A stretch of DNA of 64,000 nucleotides, from NCBI RefSeq assembly GCF_022775115.1, contig NZ_JALFLA010000011.1:43284-107283 (forward strand). The letters run 5' to 3'. The notes beneath the pieces are model-generated. The model had not been told where the DNA came from. It ran no database searches and saw nothing but the letters and a program-made list of their open reading frames with translations. The position numbers and the translations under genes were made by a program. This document shows positions 18,201 to 26,808 of the stretch, one piece after another. The stretch's first letter is position 1, and every line of letters starts with the position of its first letter. This DNA is from Agathobaculum sp. (lineage in GTDB: Bacteria; Bacillota; Clostridia; Oscillospirales; Butyricicoccaceae).

Positions 18201-20017
18201 CGCAGCATCTGCTTGCCGCTCCAATTGCGGAAATACAGCCGGTCCGAGGTGTCAATGCCGTCGGTCACGCTCTGCCACGCGGCCGAGCGGCTTTCCAGCA
18301 GGTCGAGCCGATGGATCTCCAATGCTTTGAGCTGCCAATCATCGTTTGTGTTTTTCAAATTAAATTTCGCGCCGGTAAATATATCCACATTTTGCAGTGA
18401 CACGGTAAAATACAGCGTACCGCCCGCCTTCATACCGGCGCGATACATGAAGCCCTTTGCTGTGCCGGGGTATTCGCCGTAGTATTCATCCACCGCTTCT
18501 GTCAGGTCGAGTGGGGCGCTGTTCAGGCTTTTGCCCTCGAGATCATTGTAGCTCAGTATCAGGCTCAGCTCTCCCTTGGTGCCCGCAAGCGCGGCATCAT
18601 CCGTTTGCAGCACGACCAGATACCGCTCCTCTTTGTTCTCGGGCAGCGTCCTTGCGCCTGTCTCATAGGGCGTCATCGGCAGCTCTGTCCCCCGCTGCCC
18701 GTCCGCCACTGGCGCGACGGCCACGCCCTGCACGGTGGGCGCACGGTAATAGCTGACAGGCTCACCCGCAAACGAGGGACGCAGCATGGTATCCTCGATC
18801 GCAACGGTGATCTGCGCTGTCTGTGGGTCATATATGGACATGCCGATCAGATACAGCGTATCCACATTCGCGCCGGCCTGCGCCGCCGGCAAAACCGTGC
18901 GCGCGGCGGGGGCACTCTGCGCAAGGCCGGTGACGGACACTGCCGCCTGTGTGCCGTAGCGCAGCTCAACTGATGTCAGCGACGCGAAATCCGGCAGGGA
19001 CGCGGCCAGCGCCAGTGTATCGCCCTGCTGGGCGAGGCCGGACAGCTTTTCCGTCCCGGATACGCCCTGCTCCAAGGCAAAACCCTGCGCGCCGAGCACC
19101 ACCGGCACATATATCTCGCGCGTCGCGCCATAAGCATCCTGATAGCGAAGCCCCAGCGCCGCGGCTTCACCGAATTGTGCGTCGAACATTCCGGCGCCGG
19201 TGCGGTTGCCCATCGCCCGGATCCCCGCACCATATTGGTCGGCGATATCCAGACGGAACACACGCTCGGTCGATGCGGTGCTGTACGTCTCCTCCGCCGC
19301 TGTCAGCACGGCGTCACCTCTGCCGTCCGGCACGATGCGGTGCATCCGGTCGACCGGCCAACTGAAGCTTACACCCTTCTCCATCTTTGCGATCAGTGTT
19401 CCTTCAAAATCGGCGTACTGCTGGCTGGAGACATAGCCATACATGCCGACTCCATTGACCGCGTTCACCTGATAGACGCGCAGCGCTTGGCAGCTCCATG
19501 TACCTGTATCCCGGGTCAGTATTTCCACCTTCTGGATGCCCTTGACTTTTTTCAGCGGCTGGAAAAAATAAGTATCCGTGTAATAGGGCTGAAAGGGGGT
19601 GTCATCCCGCGAGATCGAATAGCCGAGCTGCTTGGCGAAGGCACCGCGCGCCGCAGACAGCGCCTCCGCCGTGTCAGCCTGCGCGGCGTCTGCCCCGGCG
19701 GCGCCTTGCTCTACCGCCCAATCCATAGAATCCCTGAGCTCACCCTCACCCGGGAAGATGCGGTGGCTTCGGATATGGCCGTCCACATCCTCATAGATGA
19801 TTTTGAAATACTGTACCTCCTCGGCCAGATTTTCGTCTGCGCTGACCGCGCCGGTCGTTACCTGCAAGGCATAGGTATTGTCATCCACCGCGCCGTTGAG
19901 CGCATATGCGCTGAGGCTCAGCGCCGCCACAGACGCAAGCACTGCCAGAAAACGGGCAGCCCAATGCGCTATGATGCACCGCGTCCGCTGCTTTTTCTCT
20001 TTTCTCCGTCCGCCCAT
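15233..20017 (-). CDS. Giant secreted beta-rich protein (1594 aa), unknown function
   Basis: The start MGGRRKEKKQRTR at ATG 20017 follows GGAGG. A signal peptide or anchor lies at about residues 15-40 and ends near SLSAYALNGA. The rest is one long extracytoplasmic chain of repeated beta-rich domains with recurring Trp-containing segments (TWSCQALRVYQ, DDWQLKALEIHRLD, TTWNIKAVSVSLV) reminiscent of PLAT/lectin-like modules. I cannot assign a family. The C-terminus is a Pro/Thr/Ala/Asp linker with no LPxTG motif or membrane anchor. It lies between the STAS gene and the lipoprotein gene in the secretion-like block, so it may be a surface or channel-associated component. Confidence 0.85.
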   Translation of the reverse strand: MGGRRKEKKQRTRCIIAHWAARFLAVLASVAALSLSAYALNGAVDDNTYALQVTTGAVSADENLAEEVQYFKIIYEDVDGHIRSHRIFPGEGELRDSMDWAVEQGAAGADAAQADTAEALSAARGAFAKQLGYSISRDDTPFQPYYTDTYFFQPLKKVKGIQKVEILTRDTGTWSCQALRVYQVNAVNGVGMYGYVSSQQYADFEGTLIAKMEKGVSFSWPVDRMHRIVPDGRGDAVLTAAEETYSTASTERVFRLDIADQYGAGIRAMGNRTGAGMFDAQFGEAAALGLRYQDAYGATREIYVPVVLGAQGFALEQGVSGTEKLSGLAQQGDTLALAASLPDFASLTSVELRYGTQAAVSVTGLAQSAPAARTVLPAAQAGANVDTLYLIGMSIYDPQTAQITVAIEDTMLRPSFAGEPVSYYRAPTVQGVAVAPVADGQRGTELPMTPYETGARTLPENKEERYLVVLQTDDAALAGTKGELSLILSYNDLEGKSLNSAPLDLTEAVDEYYGEYPGTAKGFMYRAGMKAGGTLYFTVSLQNVDIFTGAKFNLKNTNDDWQLKALEIHRLDLLESRSAAWQSVTDGIDTSDRLYFRNWSGKQMLRLEQKVLVEPGDMRTVSFTSDSTMQIQDTQEDWSQYRYSMDYETTQTLGRFAKNRHTYIVAVKVADDMVTNGSYGDSGSKNQFYFQLVFENGKSGYVLANQQLSADGFRTGYEETLVISTNRDLGELTAVRILPEDTADSSDVFDKLNIEKISVRKQTAESTSRQWVVGNVGWIDINYQDQAAGSTAMGYRGRSAAELVRSYRVDYSSYVVNLEFSITTGAYTKTDSKTDPQFVGQLFGELRYYDGNGQLRRMTFDAIQAMYDYMGKKKNYPDENRQLAQYLYPNKAESDPALMFRADHTDRFILSIDDVSQVVGVSLKARSTTVTTWNIKAVSVSLVGAGGRRMINVNDEYEWVSSTEVQPLCTHTSTGNIPYTTFLAMNQDNEIDISFTENRIYQQSGESGQITTLPPRAPQSINDTLNVYVYMSEDSPAVNAYTMYATAQYGRIYEGLYQVSRELAPAGGGDKKMLAALGLEVSGISTLNNLSLKAELKDDRSVALVKVDHAVVQQVRAGVVIDTYYLNFDGLNASLRPISAKPEAKKDGVGAKQVVTLSFGEGTQNTWLRPEEHDAAVALRYTTTNDAGRQEYESAYIFLTDQNYTDLRAGKTVELIFEEPYVKEITGIKLRGTSNLVATVNAATAALYEVNEKAGSERLSAWFSFADGKTLRTIDQVMACTSQTTGENGTVGQLTLSFTVPQLEQTPAAADNATGAVGMRLSYRDVNGVNKELPVIRDIRDYAEKGSNAFTPGSTVTIRLLIPGVEELRWISLSPTGENGGAAPLALSKVSAVLRMGDKEINYQRDLQSWNTSERIGLSAIRVSAAAVTKSLSSGEETRVSAENGTVSLLVESGQEVTITPAVQGSTTGYTITAVQRLGEYTKSAAGALEQSGNTVRFKVTNESDQLTAYYRITISSDEVPMMQAVLEIAVEPRTKAGQTTPTDPAAPTDDPAAPTTPTDPAAPAENATAGGGASDQTKNTFDPENAPVPAPAA
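15338..15402 (-). repeat. Pro/Thr/Ala/Asp-rich tandem repeat in the giant protein
   Basis: Short imperfect repeats encode PTDPAAP-type units near the C-terminus of the giant protein. It is a coding low-complexity linker and could span peptidoglycan. Confidence 0.8.
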
Positions 20018-20061
20018 TTTGTTTCCTCCGTCCTTCTGCGTGCCGCGCACGGCTTGCTTTG

Positions 20062-20361
20062 TCACACGATTTTGAGCAGTCCGGCAAAGCCGGTCATCTC
20101 AAAAACCTCCATGACCATTTTGTTGACATGGGTCAGCACCAGTGTGCCGTCCTTTTTCCGCATGGTCATATGCAGGATCTTGAGCGCTCTCAGTCCCGCG
20201 CTGGATATATACTCCAATTTTTCCATGTTTAGGGTCAGGGAGGCAAAGCGCTCGGCCATCTGCCCGAAGATCTCCTCGGTCTCCGGCGCGGTCATAGAAT
20301 CGAGACGTCCGTCGAGCAGCAGCTCGCCCTCCGTCCCATGATTGATGAGTTGAATATTCAT
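20062..20361 (-). CDS. STAS-domain anti-anti-sigma factor (RsbV/SpoIIAA-like)
   Basis: In partner-switching systems this kind of protein, when unphosphorylated, binds an RsbW-type kinase and frees its target. The 99-residue product starts MNIQLINHG and is a single STAS domain with YISSAGLRAL at residues 51-60. Ser53 or Ser54 sits where RsbV is phosphorylated. It lies between the VirB4-like gene (10-base gap) and the giant secreted protein. An RsbW-like gene and a SpoIIE-type phosphatase gene lie about 16 kb away in the same block. Confidence 0.9.
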   Translation of the reverse strand: MNIQLINHGTEGELLLDGRLDSMTAPETEEIFGQMAERFASLTLNMEKLEYISSAGLRALKILHMTMRKKDGTLVLTHVNKMVMEVFEMTGFAGLLKIV

Positions 20362-20371
20362 AGTTGCACAC

Positions 20372-23300
20372 TCACTTTCCGTATTCTTTGAGCCGCTTTT
20401 GATTGTACTCTGCCAGCTCCTCAAATGTAATGTTCAGCACCTTTTCGTCGTATACCTCCATCATTTCGATGGGCGACGGAACGCTGATCTCACCCGTGCT
20501 CGATTGCAGAAGCGACACAATGTCAAGCTCCTCGTCCTCCGACGGCTGTTCGGCGGCCTGCTCTGCGTCCGCCAAGGGCGCTTCGCGCTCCTCTGGCGCA
20601 GGCCACGCTGTCTGCCTTGCGGCCTGCGCGCGCTCCTCGTCCGCATGAGCCGCCTGCCCTATGGGCGGCTGCTCGGATGCGGGCGCAGCCTGCGCCGCAG
20701 ACACAGGTTCAGGTGCGGGCACAGGCTCGGCTATGGGAGCAGGCTCGGCTGCGGGTGCAGGCACAGATTCCGCCTCGGCTACGGGTGCAAAGCCCGGATG
20801 CAGCGACGCGACGCGCTCGACCTCTGTCTGGACGCTGCGCTGTATCTCCCGCAGGATCGCGTCATAGCTGAAGCGTCCCAGCAGGTCGGTCAGCGCCTGC
20901 TCGGCTTCAGAAGCCGACTGTACCGCAGCGGCAGGCTGCGGCTGGGCAACGTGCTCCTGCACGGTGACAGCCGCTTCGGTCGGAGCGGTGCGTTCCTGCA
21001 GAGTGACGGCCGCCTTGACCGGAGCCGGCGCTTGCTCCTCTGTTTCTACAAAGGTCACGCGGCGGCGAGGCTGCGCCGCAGATGCGGCTTGCTCGTTCTC
21101 GTTCCGCCGCTCGCGCTTTTTCTCCAGATATTTCTCCCGGCTCGCACCCACCGTTCTCTCCCAGAGCCGGGCCCCCTCCGCACCGGCAAAATACCGGCTC
21201 TGGTAGTCCCGCTCCTGAAACATGGACACCACATCCTCGGGCACCTCCACCTTAAAGGTGGAGCGGCTGGTCGGGCTCATGACGGTAAACGCCTGCCCAC
21301 GCGGCGCCGAGGTGATCTGCTCCTGCTCCACCTCGTTGATGCCGCCCGCCTTTTCATACAGCTTGCACAGATCCTGTATATCGTTGGGCGCCAAGGCAAA
21401 AATGAAGCTGTACTGACAGGCGTTGATAATGGCGGTGGACTTGCGGGCGATCTCCTCGCTGCCCACAAAGTCCTTGATGTTCTGGGTGATGACGATCTGC
21501 ATACCGTTGTATTTGCGGATGCGCTTGGCCAGCTGGAACATAAAGTCGAGCGCCACCGGGAACTTGGTATCGATGAAAACATGCGCCTCATCGATGACCA
21601 CCACGACCTTGCGCTTGAGGCCGTATTTGGTGTTGTAGTCCCGGTTCTTGATGATCTCATTGTCGATGTACTTGAGCACCAGCAGCATCTGCGCGTTGGC
21701 GATGGTGCTGTTGCGGTTGGCCAGCAGACTCTGGAAGTTGAACACCGTGAAGTTCTCGTCCGTGGTGACGGTGGACGGGCCGTTCCAGATGTTCGCGTTT
21801 CGCCCGCCGGTAGAGAACTTGGCGACATAGTTCATCAGCGTGCGCAGCAGGGTGCGGATATACTCGTTGTCCGTCTGCTGGAACTCGGCCAGCACAGCGT
21901 CGTACAGGTCGTCGAACACCGGGTAGTCCTCGGGTCTCAGCTTGGACAGGTCGGTCTCCGCCGTGATGCCGCGGTTGGTGTACATCCGGTCGATGAGGTT
22001 GTTCAGATACTCCATCGCATCCTTGTCGCAGTCCGGCAGTATCTGGCGGAAAAACTCCTCCAGAAATTGCAGATGGGTGGCATAGCTGCCGGACACCATC
22101 GCGCCGTCGGTTTCGTCATCGTCGAGCGCGGTGATGATATGGAAGGGGTTGAGCCGCCCATGCTGGGCATTGCCCACGTTGATGAACTTGCCGTGCAGGT
22201 TATCCGCCAGCTCGGTGTACTCGTTTTCCGGGTCAAGGATGAAGATTTTGCAGTCCTCGGCGGCCAGATTGGCCAGCAGGCTCTTGGTAGCGTAGGATTT
22301 GCCCGAGCCGGATTTGCCCACGATGACCATGTTGCTGTTGACACGCTCGCTGTCCCGGCGGAAGAAGTCGATGAACACCGGAATCCCGCCGCTTGCGCCC
22401 AGCTTGATGCCGCCCTGATCGGATACATGGGCGTAGATCCACGGATAGCAGGCTGCCAAAGAATTGCTGGGAATGCCTCGGCTCTGGCGGCACAGGGGGT
22501 CAAGCCCGCTGACCTGCGCGCCGATAAAAGCCTGCATCTGGTCAAATTCCATATTGTTCAGACGGAAGCCGCTCTCCTGATAAACGCGGCGGACCGTCTT
22601 TTTCATATTCGTAATGACAGACAGCTCCGACCGCGGCGGCTGCACGAGGTGGTGGTTGGCGCGGGTGGCTGCGATGTCATAGGCTGTTACATACACGTTC
22701 ACTTCCAGCAGGGATTCGTTGTCCTGCTGGAGGGTGGAAAGGAGCTCTCCCAGCGTCTCGATGTGGCTTTGCAGCTCCATGCGGCGGGAGTCCACGCCGG
22801 TGGCCATATACTGCCCGCGCAGCTCCTGCAGCGAGCGGTCGATGCCCCGAATGGCCTTGGTGCGATCCATCGGGCGGCACTTGACCACGCATTTGGTGCC
22901 CGGCATCGACATGACGCCGGCAAGCCAAGCATCGCCTACCACCGTGGGATAGGTCACCAAGCGCATATTGTGGGTGATGATGTGGTTGACCTCGACCGTG
23001 CGTGGCTTGATATCCACCGTCCTCGGCATCGCCCACTGGGCGTAATCCTCAGGCGCGATGCGCTCGATCTCCCGCTCATCAAAGTCGAGCTGGTTTACAT
23101 ATTTCAGAAAAACCGCCAGTTCCTTGGTGTTCAGCCGCTTGGGCGACATCTCAGCCGCGCGCAGCGTCTCCATGGCGGAGTTAATCTGGTTGTTCATCTG
23201 CCGCTTGTCGCTCTCAAACAGCACCAGATAGTAAAACGGCTCGATCACCTTATCATCATAGCACAGGCTGCGCACCTCATTGATGCGGTCGTACATGATC

Positions 23301-24352
23301 TCTACCCGCGCCTTGTACTCGTCCTCGCTGAGCATACCGTTTTCAAAGGAGGCCTTCAGGTCATCCAGCCGGTCGTACTCCAACTGCAAATAACGGTCAT
23401 AGATGATCGGCCGCTCGATCTTGACGATATTGGCTGAATACTCGGCGTTAATCGAGCGCAGCACCCGCCCGAGACCGCCCTCGATCGACCGGCTGCGCCG
23501 GTACGGGCTGAAAAACCGAAACTCGACCGGCGGAATCTCCAGCGCCGCACCGTAATAGTTGCCGCCGTACTCGATCAGGTTATCCTTGATATCAGTAAAG
23601 GCAATGAGCTGATCCATCGAAACGCGGCTGGCGGCTGCGTCCTTGGCCTCGGCCAGCTTGCGGGCGGCCTGCTCAGCCGCCTGCGCCCGCTTTTGCCGGA
23701 TGGCCTCCTTTTCCTCCTCAGAGACATCCTTGCTCTTGAGCAGCCTATCCTCCTGCTTGCGCTCGCGTTTTTTTGCCCTTTGCTGCGCTCTTTGCTCTTT
23801 TTTGCTTACTGTAAACTGCTCCTCCGATTGGAGTCCGATCTGCTCCCAATAGGCCTGCCACGCGGCTTCCTCCTCCTCGGCCGCCGCGCGGCGCTCCAAT
23901 ATCTGCGCCTTCTCCTCTTCGGAAACCTTGCTGCTTGCCAGCAGCTTATCCTCTTTTTTTCGCAGGGCGGCCTCGGCCTTTTCGCGTTTTTTGCGCTCTC
24001 GCGGGGATTCCTCCACCGCAATGCGCTCGCTGAACAGCTCGTCAAAGGCTGCTTCCTCAGACTGTCCCTCCAAAAGCATCGCATCATCATACAGCCTGCC
24101 AAAACGGCGGGTATACCCGAAATGGCGCAGGATATGCATCAGGTAGATGTAATTCGGCACTGTATCCAAGCGCGCCAGCAGACCAGCCGCCAGAACGCCG
24201 ATGCCCGACAGGATATAGACCTTGCCCGGCAAGCTGGAGAGCAGCACAAACACCGCCATGAGCATGGCAACGCCGCACACCAGCATATCCGCCAGTGTGA
24301 TGCCCTTGAACAGTTCGACCTGTACTTTTGTTTTCCCGGGAATCAGCCTCAT
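20372..24352 (-). CDS. PrgI-VirB4 fusion, type IV secretion ATPase
   Basis: VirB4 ATPases energise type IV secretion and conjugation. The 1326-residue protein begins with a PrgI/TcpE-like module with two or three hydrophobic helices (about 15-65). A Lys/Glu-rich coiled-coil insert follows, with an internal duplication around EDKLLASSKVSEEEK and EDRLLKSKDVSEEEK. Then come the VirB4 N-domain and the ATPase core with Walker A GKSGSGKS (about 680) and DEAHVF (about 919). The last 200 residues are Pro/Ala/Glu-rich. The ICE VirB4 of Clostridia is usually separate from PrgI, so this is a fusion. The start ATG follows GGTGG. Confidence 0.92.
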   Translation of the reverse strand: MRLIPGKTKVQVELFKGITLADMLVCGVAMLMAVFVLLSSLPGKVYILSGIGVLAAGLLARLDTVPNYIYLMHILRHFGYTRRFGRLYDDAMLLEGQSEEAAFDELFSERIAVEESPRERKKREKAEAALRKKEDKLLASSKVSEEEKAQILERRAAAEEEEAAWQAYWEQIGLQSEEQFTVSKKEQRAQQRAKKRERKQEDRLLKSKDVSEEEKEAIRQKRAQAAEQAARKLAEAKDAAASRVSMDQLIAFTDIKDNLIEYGGNYYGAALEIPPVEFRFFSPYRRSRSIEGGLGRVLRSINAEYSANIVKIERPIIYDRYLQLEYDRLDDLKASFENGMLSEDEYKARVEIMYDRINEVRSLCYDDKVIEPFYYLVLFESDKRQMNNQINSAMETLRAAEMSPKRLNTKELAVFLKYVNQLDFDEREIERIAPEDYAQWAMPRTVDIKPRTVEVNHIITHNMRLVTYPTVVGDAWLAGVMSMPGTKCVVKCRPMDRTKAIRGIDRSLQELRGQYMATGVDSRRMELQSHIETLGELLSTLQQDNESLLEVNVYVTAYDIAATRANHHLVQPPRSELSVITNMKKTVRRVYQESGFRLNNMEFDQMQAFIGAQVSGLDPLCRQSRGIPSNSLAACYPWIYAHVSDQGGIKLGASGGIPVFIDFFRRDSERVNSNMVIVGKSGSGKSYATKSLLANLAAEDCKIFILDPENEYTELADNLHGKFINVGNAQHGRLNPFHIITALDDDETDGAMVSGSYATHLQFLEEFFRQILPDCDKDAMEYLNNLIDRMYTNRGITAETDLSKLRPEDYPVFDDLYDAVLAEFQQTDNEYIRTLLRTLMNYVAKFSTGGRNANIWNGPSTVTTDENFTVFNFQSLLANRNSTIANAQMLLVLKYIDNEIIKNRDYNTKYGLKRKVVVVIDEAHVFIDTKFPVALDFMFQLAKRIRKYNGMQIVITQNIKDFVGSEEIARKSTAIINACQYSFIFALAPNDIQDLCKLYEKAGGINEVEQEQITSAPRGQAFTVMSPTSRSTFKVEVPEDVVSMFQERDYQSRYFAGAEGARLWERTVGASREKYLEKKRERRNENEQAASAAQPRRRVTFVETEEQAPAPVKAAVTLQERTAPTEAAVTVQEHVAQPQPAAAVQSASEAEQALTDLLGRFSYDAILREIQRSVQTEVERVASLHPGFAPVAEAESVPAPAAEPAPIAEPVPAPEPVSAAQAAPASEQPPIGQAAHADEERAQAARQTAWPAPEEREAPLADAEQAAEQPSEDEELDIVSLLQSSTGEISVPSPIEMMEVYDEKVLNITFEELAEYNQKRLKEYGK

Positions 24353-24407
24353 GTAGAGCTGCCACCACCTTGCTTTATTATTTTACGCCCGCCCCTTACT
24401 TCAGGTT

Positions 24408-26768
24408 CTACCGGGACGGGGAATCGTCGCCCTGCTTGACAGGCCGCGGCGGCGGCGGCGTTTTGCTGGGCAATGCCCCGGAGCTGTTCATACTGCCCCT
24501 GCCGCTCACATCGGACGCCCTGCCCACGTCGTTGATCGAGGAATCACTCTGACTGAGGTGCTCCGCGCTGCTCTGCGTTGTAAAACGCTCGGCTGTCAGC
24601 ACGTCCCCATCCGGCAGCCACGACAGTCCCTCGTCCTGCTGCCCGCCCTGCGCGCTGTCCTCCCGCGGCGGGGTGAAGCGCTCGGCCGTCAGCACGTCGC
24701 CATCAGGCAGCCACGATAGTCCCTCGTCACGGGCCGTATCTTCCGATGTAGGAGCGTTCTGAGGAACTGCCTCACTTGTGTCTCCTTGTCCGGCCCCGCC
24801 GGGATTCCCACCGGGCCAACCGGCAGTCCCACCAGAAGCTCCACCAGACCAGCCGCCTGACCAGCCGCCTGACCGGCCACCGGGCTGACCAAGGGTGATG
24901 TCACCGCTATCCACCAGCGACTGCAGGCGCGCGGCATTCTTCTTGAGATCTCGTCTGTTGTGCCCTCCCTTGGCTGTTATTTCGCTCAGGGCCTGCAAAC
25001 CCTTTTGGGAGGCTCCGACAACAGACTGACCGCCGATGCTGAGTTGCCCGGAAGCTACCAGACTCCGCATACCCGCGATACGTCTCTGCGCTTCGGGGCT
25101 TTGCCCTTCGGAGCTCTTCTCCGGCAGTTTCTCCGCGTCTTTGCCACCCGAGTCGCTGCCGCCCTCTTTACTCTGACCGAACATACCGACCACACTCTTA
25201 GCCAGCTTGCCGGCCCCGCTCATCGCAGTGCCCACAACGCTGCCCGCGATACCGCCTGCCATACCGCGCGCACGGCTCATGCCCGTGCGGACAGAGTCGT
25301 CCATGCTGCCGGCCATGATGGCCTGTGTGCCTGCGTTATCCGCCAGAATGCCGGTAATCACGCCGCTGGCGCGCTTGGCGGTCGACATGCCGCCGAGGAT
25401 CAGGACCACCTTTGCCACCAGATTGAGCACAGTGCTTTCAAACAGAACCAGCTGGCTGTCGATCACGATCGGGATGAACAGCAGCAGCACCCGCATGGCT
25501 ATGATCGTGCCGAACACGCCGAAGCACTGGATGACAAACGCCGTTATCCACTGCTTCATCTTTCCGCCGTCATCCAGCGGGGTTACCGCGATGAAGGGCG
25601 GGGCGATGATGTAGAGGAACACCATATTAAAGATACGCGCCACGCAATTGATGATGATAACAGCCAGATCCCAGATGAGCTTAAAGGCCACCATATACAG
25701 CACGATATAGTCGATCTCGCCCAGTCGGAAATCAGCCGAGACAGCGTCATAATTGTAGATGCTCTTATCGCCTGTATAATACGCGCCGCGCAGCGGATCG
25801 CGCAGCGAGGTGTTCCGGTTGTACGCAGGGTTTTTGGCTGCGTCCATCGTACACATCAGAAAAATGATGCGATCCAAGGGGGTGCTCGCGGTGCTGCCTG
25901 TATACTGGCGCTCATAAGATTGCAGCGGGCCGAAAGAGTAGTCCGTCTGCAAAAGCTTCATGCAGGACAACAGCGCGTTGGACACCGATTCATTATAGAT
26001 ATCAAGGCTCAGGTCTTGGCTCAGGTCTGCCGCGTTGACGATTTTTTGCAGCGCCGACTGCCATGATTCTCCCTTCTCGGTATTCGTCACATAATGAAAG
26101 TTGAACACGCCGCGCTGCGTCAAAAATTGCAGATCTGCCCGGATATCGTTATAGCAGCTGTTGAGGTTATATCGGCTGTTATAGGAAGGATTGAGCGAAT
26201 AGTTGCCGATGGTGTCCAGCACCCGCGCCATCGCGGCATACTGGTCGTCTGTAAAGGTGATCGAGTCCTCCTCATCCAAAGTATCCGCATTGTCAAACAG
26301 ATAGGTGATCTGCCGCAGCAGCACGTCCGAGGTCGTCATAACCATGTTCATCACCGCCGTCAGGCTGATGATGATCAGGATACCCTTGAACAGGCTCGTC
26401 AGGATGCCGCCCATGGACTGCCGCATCTTATCCCCCGAATCGAGCGCCTTTTTGGCTACTGCGATGATGGCAAAGACAAAGCACAGCACGATGCCGATCA
26501 GCGCCATGCCCCAGTAGGCGTTCCCGATGGTGCTGTTGTTGAAAAACACCTCCATCAAATAGCTCTTGCGCCCGCCGTAGCTGACCCGGCTGATGCCGCT
26601 CATGACGGCGAAAAGCTGATCGAGCACATTGATGATCCAGCAAAGGCCTGTGCCGATCTGGTAGAATATGCCGTAAAAGAAATTGCTGATGATGCTGCCG
26701 ATGCCGTCTCCGATAAAGCCGAACACACTGCTGGCCGCATCACCAATTGCTCCTAAGATTTCGCTCAT
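24408..26768 (-). CDS. TrbL/VirB6-like polytopic channel protein
   Basis: The 786-residue product has an N-terminal membrane domain with about six to eight hydrophobic helices and a large extracytoplasmic loop (about 130-330), as in the TrbL/CD1112-like proteins of clostridial conjugative elements. The C-terminal 300 residues are soluble, Gly/Ser-rich and repetitive. GGAGGGG precedes the ATG. It lies directly upstream of the VirB4 gene, the usual neighbour. It likely forms the inner-membrane channel. No standard VirB8 is visible nearby. Confidence 0.85.
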   Translation of the reverse strand: MSEILGAIGDAASSVFGFIGDGIGSIISNFFYGIFYQIGTGLCWIINVLDQLFAVMSGISRVSYGGRKSYLMEVFFNNSTIGNAYWGMALIGIVLCFVFAIIAVAKKALDSGDKMRQSMGGILTSLFKGILIIISLTAVMNMVMTTSDVLLRQITYLFDNADTLDEEDSITFTDDQYAAMARVLDTIGNYSLNPSYNSRYNLNSCYNDIRADLQFLTQRGVFNFHYVTNTEKGESWQSALQKIVNAADLSQDLSLDIYNESVSNALLSCMKLLQTDYSFGPLQSYERQYTGSTASTPLDRIIFLMCTMDAAKNPAYNRNTSLRDPLRGAYYTGDKSIYNYDAVSADFRLGEIDYIVLYMVAFKLIWDLAVIIINCVARIFNMVFLYIIAPPFIAVTPLDDGGKMKQWITAFVIQCFGVFGTIIAMRVLLLFIPIVIDSQLVLFESTVLNLVAKVVLILGGMSTAKRASGVITGILADNAGTQAIMAGSMDDSVRTGMSRARGMAGGIAGSVVGTAMSGAGKLAKSVVGMFGQSKEGGSDSGGKDAEKLPEKSSEGQSPEAQRRIAGMRSLVASGQLSIGGQSVVGASQKGLQALSEITAKGGHNRRDLKKNAARLQSLVDSGDITLGQPGGRSGGWSGGWSGGASGGTAGWPGGNPGGAGQGDTSEAVPQNAPTSEDTARDEGLSWLPDGDVLTAERFTPPREDSAQGGQQDEGLSWLPDGDVLTAERFTTQSSAEHLSQSDSSINDVGRASDVSGRGSMNSSGALPSKTPPPPRPVKQGDDSPSR
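24582..24728 (-). repeat. Two-copy direct repeat in the TrbL-like C-terminal tail
   Basis: Two copies of about 54 bases (24582-24635 and 24675-24728) encode DEGLSWLPDGDVLTAERFT twice, 39 bases apart. Next to them (about 24785-24895) lie short GGWS/GGNP-type Gly-rich repeats. Confidence 0.85.
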
Positions 26769-26808
26769 ACCGTATTCCCCTCCAAAAAAGGATCAAGGGC
26801 ACAAGTTC

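Noticed and set aside
20399..23437. 1012-codon plus-strand frame opposite the VirB4-like gene
   Set aside because: It is the antisense of a gene with clear Walker motifs; GC-rich codon bias keeps the opposite frame open. The product has no recognisable motif and no good ribosome-binding site.
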